Below, one piece after another: positions 5,013 to 5,582 of a stretch of DNA of 5,582 nt (position 1 is the stretch's first letter; the number at the start of each line of letters is the position of its first letter). The translations under genes and the position numbers were made by a program. The notes beneath the pieces were generated by a model. It was not told the DNA's origin. It searched no databases and saw nothing but the letters and a program-made list of their open reading frames with translations. Origin of the DNA: an uncultured Phycisphaerales bacterium (GTDB taxonomy: Bacteria > Planctomycetota > Phycisphaerae > WQYP01); NCBI GenBank assembly GCA_903868035.1, contig CAIPTQ010000074.1:1-5582 (forward strand). The letters run 5' to 3'.

Positions 5013-5582
5013 GTTGATCTGCGTCCCCCCCAGTTGGAACATCACGAACGTCGCCACAAAAATAATACCCGACACCGCCGTACACCAGAACATGTTGATC
5101 ACCAGCCGGTTCGGCTCCCGCGTCAGCAGGAACGGGATTCCGATCAGCAGCATGATCACGTTCATCAGCGGCTGCGTGAACCGCAAATGCATGATCTTGT
5201 ACAGCAGCGGCTTGTTCACGTCGGGGCTGTACCGGGCCAGTTCGTGTACGCGGGCGCTCGACAGGTAATCCACCGCCTTCTTCGAGAGGATCAGGTCGAT
5301 CTGCTCGGGCGTCAGCCCCCCCGTCGCCCGGGGTGCCGCGGCGAACTTGCTGGCGTCGGGGTTCCGCCCCATGTCGTCCTGCGTGACCACATTCCGCAGC
5401 ATCCACGCCTCCTGCAAGTCCGGCCGGCTCGGATCCACCTGGCACAATTCCCAATGGGCCGAGGCGGCCAGCGTGTGGCGGATGGGCGTGCCCCACACGT
5501 CGCGCTGCACGATGAAGACGTTTTTCATGGCCGCGCCCGTCGCCAGCACCGCGCCGCCGGCATGCTCGGGGACCAGCTTGCC
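4935..5582 (-). CDS. LptF/LptG-family permease (YjgP/YjgQ), 5' end cut by window edge
   Basis: LptF and LptG are the inner-membrane subunits of the LptB2FG transporter, which extracts lipopolysaccharide for export to the outer membrane. The visible 215 residues are the C-terminal part; the frame is open to the right edge, so no start codon can be assigned. After a periplasmic-domain segment with the typical LTPEQIDLILSKKAVDYLSS and HELARY (about 90-117) comes the conserved KIMHLRFTQPLMN. Membrane helices follow at about 137-154 (ending GIPFLLT), 162-184 and 190-211 (PLWAAWLPVLIFGPF), the last being the family's characteristic AAWLP signature. The end is LDTIKT and TAG. E. coli LptF and LptG are each about 360 residues, so more than a third is missing. 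The sequence does not decide between LptF and LptG. It converges on the antitoxin gene, and a 25-codon copy of its end lies at 3643-3720. Confidence 0.88.
   Translation of the reverse strand, partial: GKLVPEHAGGAVLATGAAMKNVFIVQRDVWGTPIRHTLAASAHWELCQVDPSRPDLQEAWMLRNVVTQDDMGRNPDASKFAAAPRATGGLTPEQIDLILSKKAVDYLSSARVHELARYSPDVNKPLLYKIMHLRFTQPLMNVIMLLIGIPFLLTREPNRLVINMFWCTAVSGIIFVATFVMFQLGGTQINPLWAAWLPVLIFGPFALVMLDTIKT

Overview
The window is GC-rich bacterial DNA holding six protein genes plus fragments. The terminal gene encodes a lipopolysaccharide-export permease (LptF/LptG family), so the host is Gram-negative. A FabF-like ketosynthase without the usual cysteine and the degenerate tandem repeats between genes would fit a Planctomycetes/Verrucomicrobia/Kiritimatiellota-type genome, but that is inference; the window has no rRNA or other taxonomic marker.

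Layout. Positions 1-816 (minus strand) hold the N-terminal two thirds of a beta-ketoacyl synthase whose active-site cysteine position is glutamine. Positions 817-1179 are non-coding and contain a 170-bp element (893-1062) with three pairs of inverted blocks on one axis. thyA (1180-2061) and folA (2122-2616) follow on the plus strand as a nucleotide pair: ThyA makes dTMP and releases dihydrofolate, and the FolA reductase regenerates tetrahydrofolate. A 49-base polypyrimidine tract separates them. Positions 2688-3575 encode an unrecognised two-helix membrane protein with a C-terminus resembling the L7/L12 helical motif; its base skew differs from both neighbours.

Positions 3585-5012 are the most unusual part. 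A RES-domain toxin gene (3803-4387) is followed by its apparent Xre/MbcA-type antitoxin gene (4472-4915). This is the reverse of the usual antitoxin-first order. A 26-bp palindrome and a good sigma-70-type promoter lie between them, so the antitoxin can be transcribed, and probably autoregulated, on its own. The pair is bracketed by a direct repeat of about 135 bp (3585-3720 and 4882-5012). The right copy is the real 3' end of the antitoxin gene plus the real 3' end of the convergent lptF/lptG-like gene. The left copy is a decayed fragment of both, with 10 antitoxin codons and 25 permease codons. This is a footprint of duplication, insertion or deletion around the module.

Positions 4935-5582 (minus) are the C-terminal part of the permease, which runs off the right edge.
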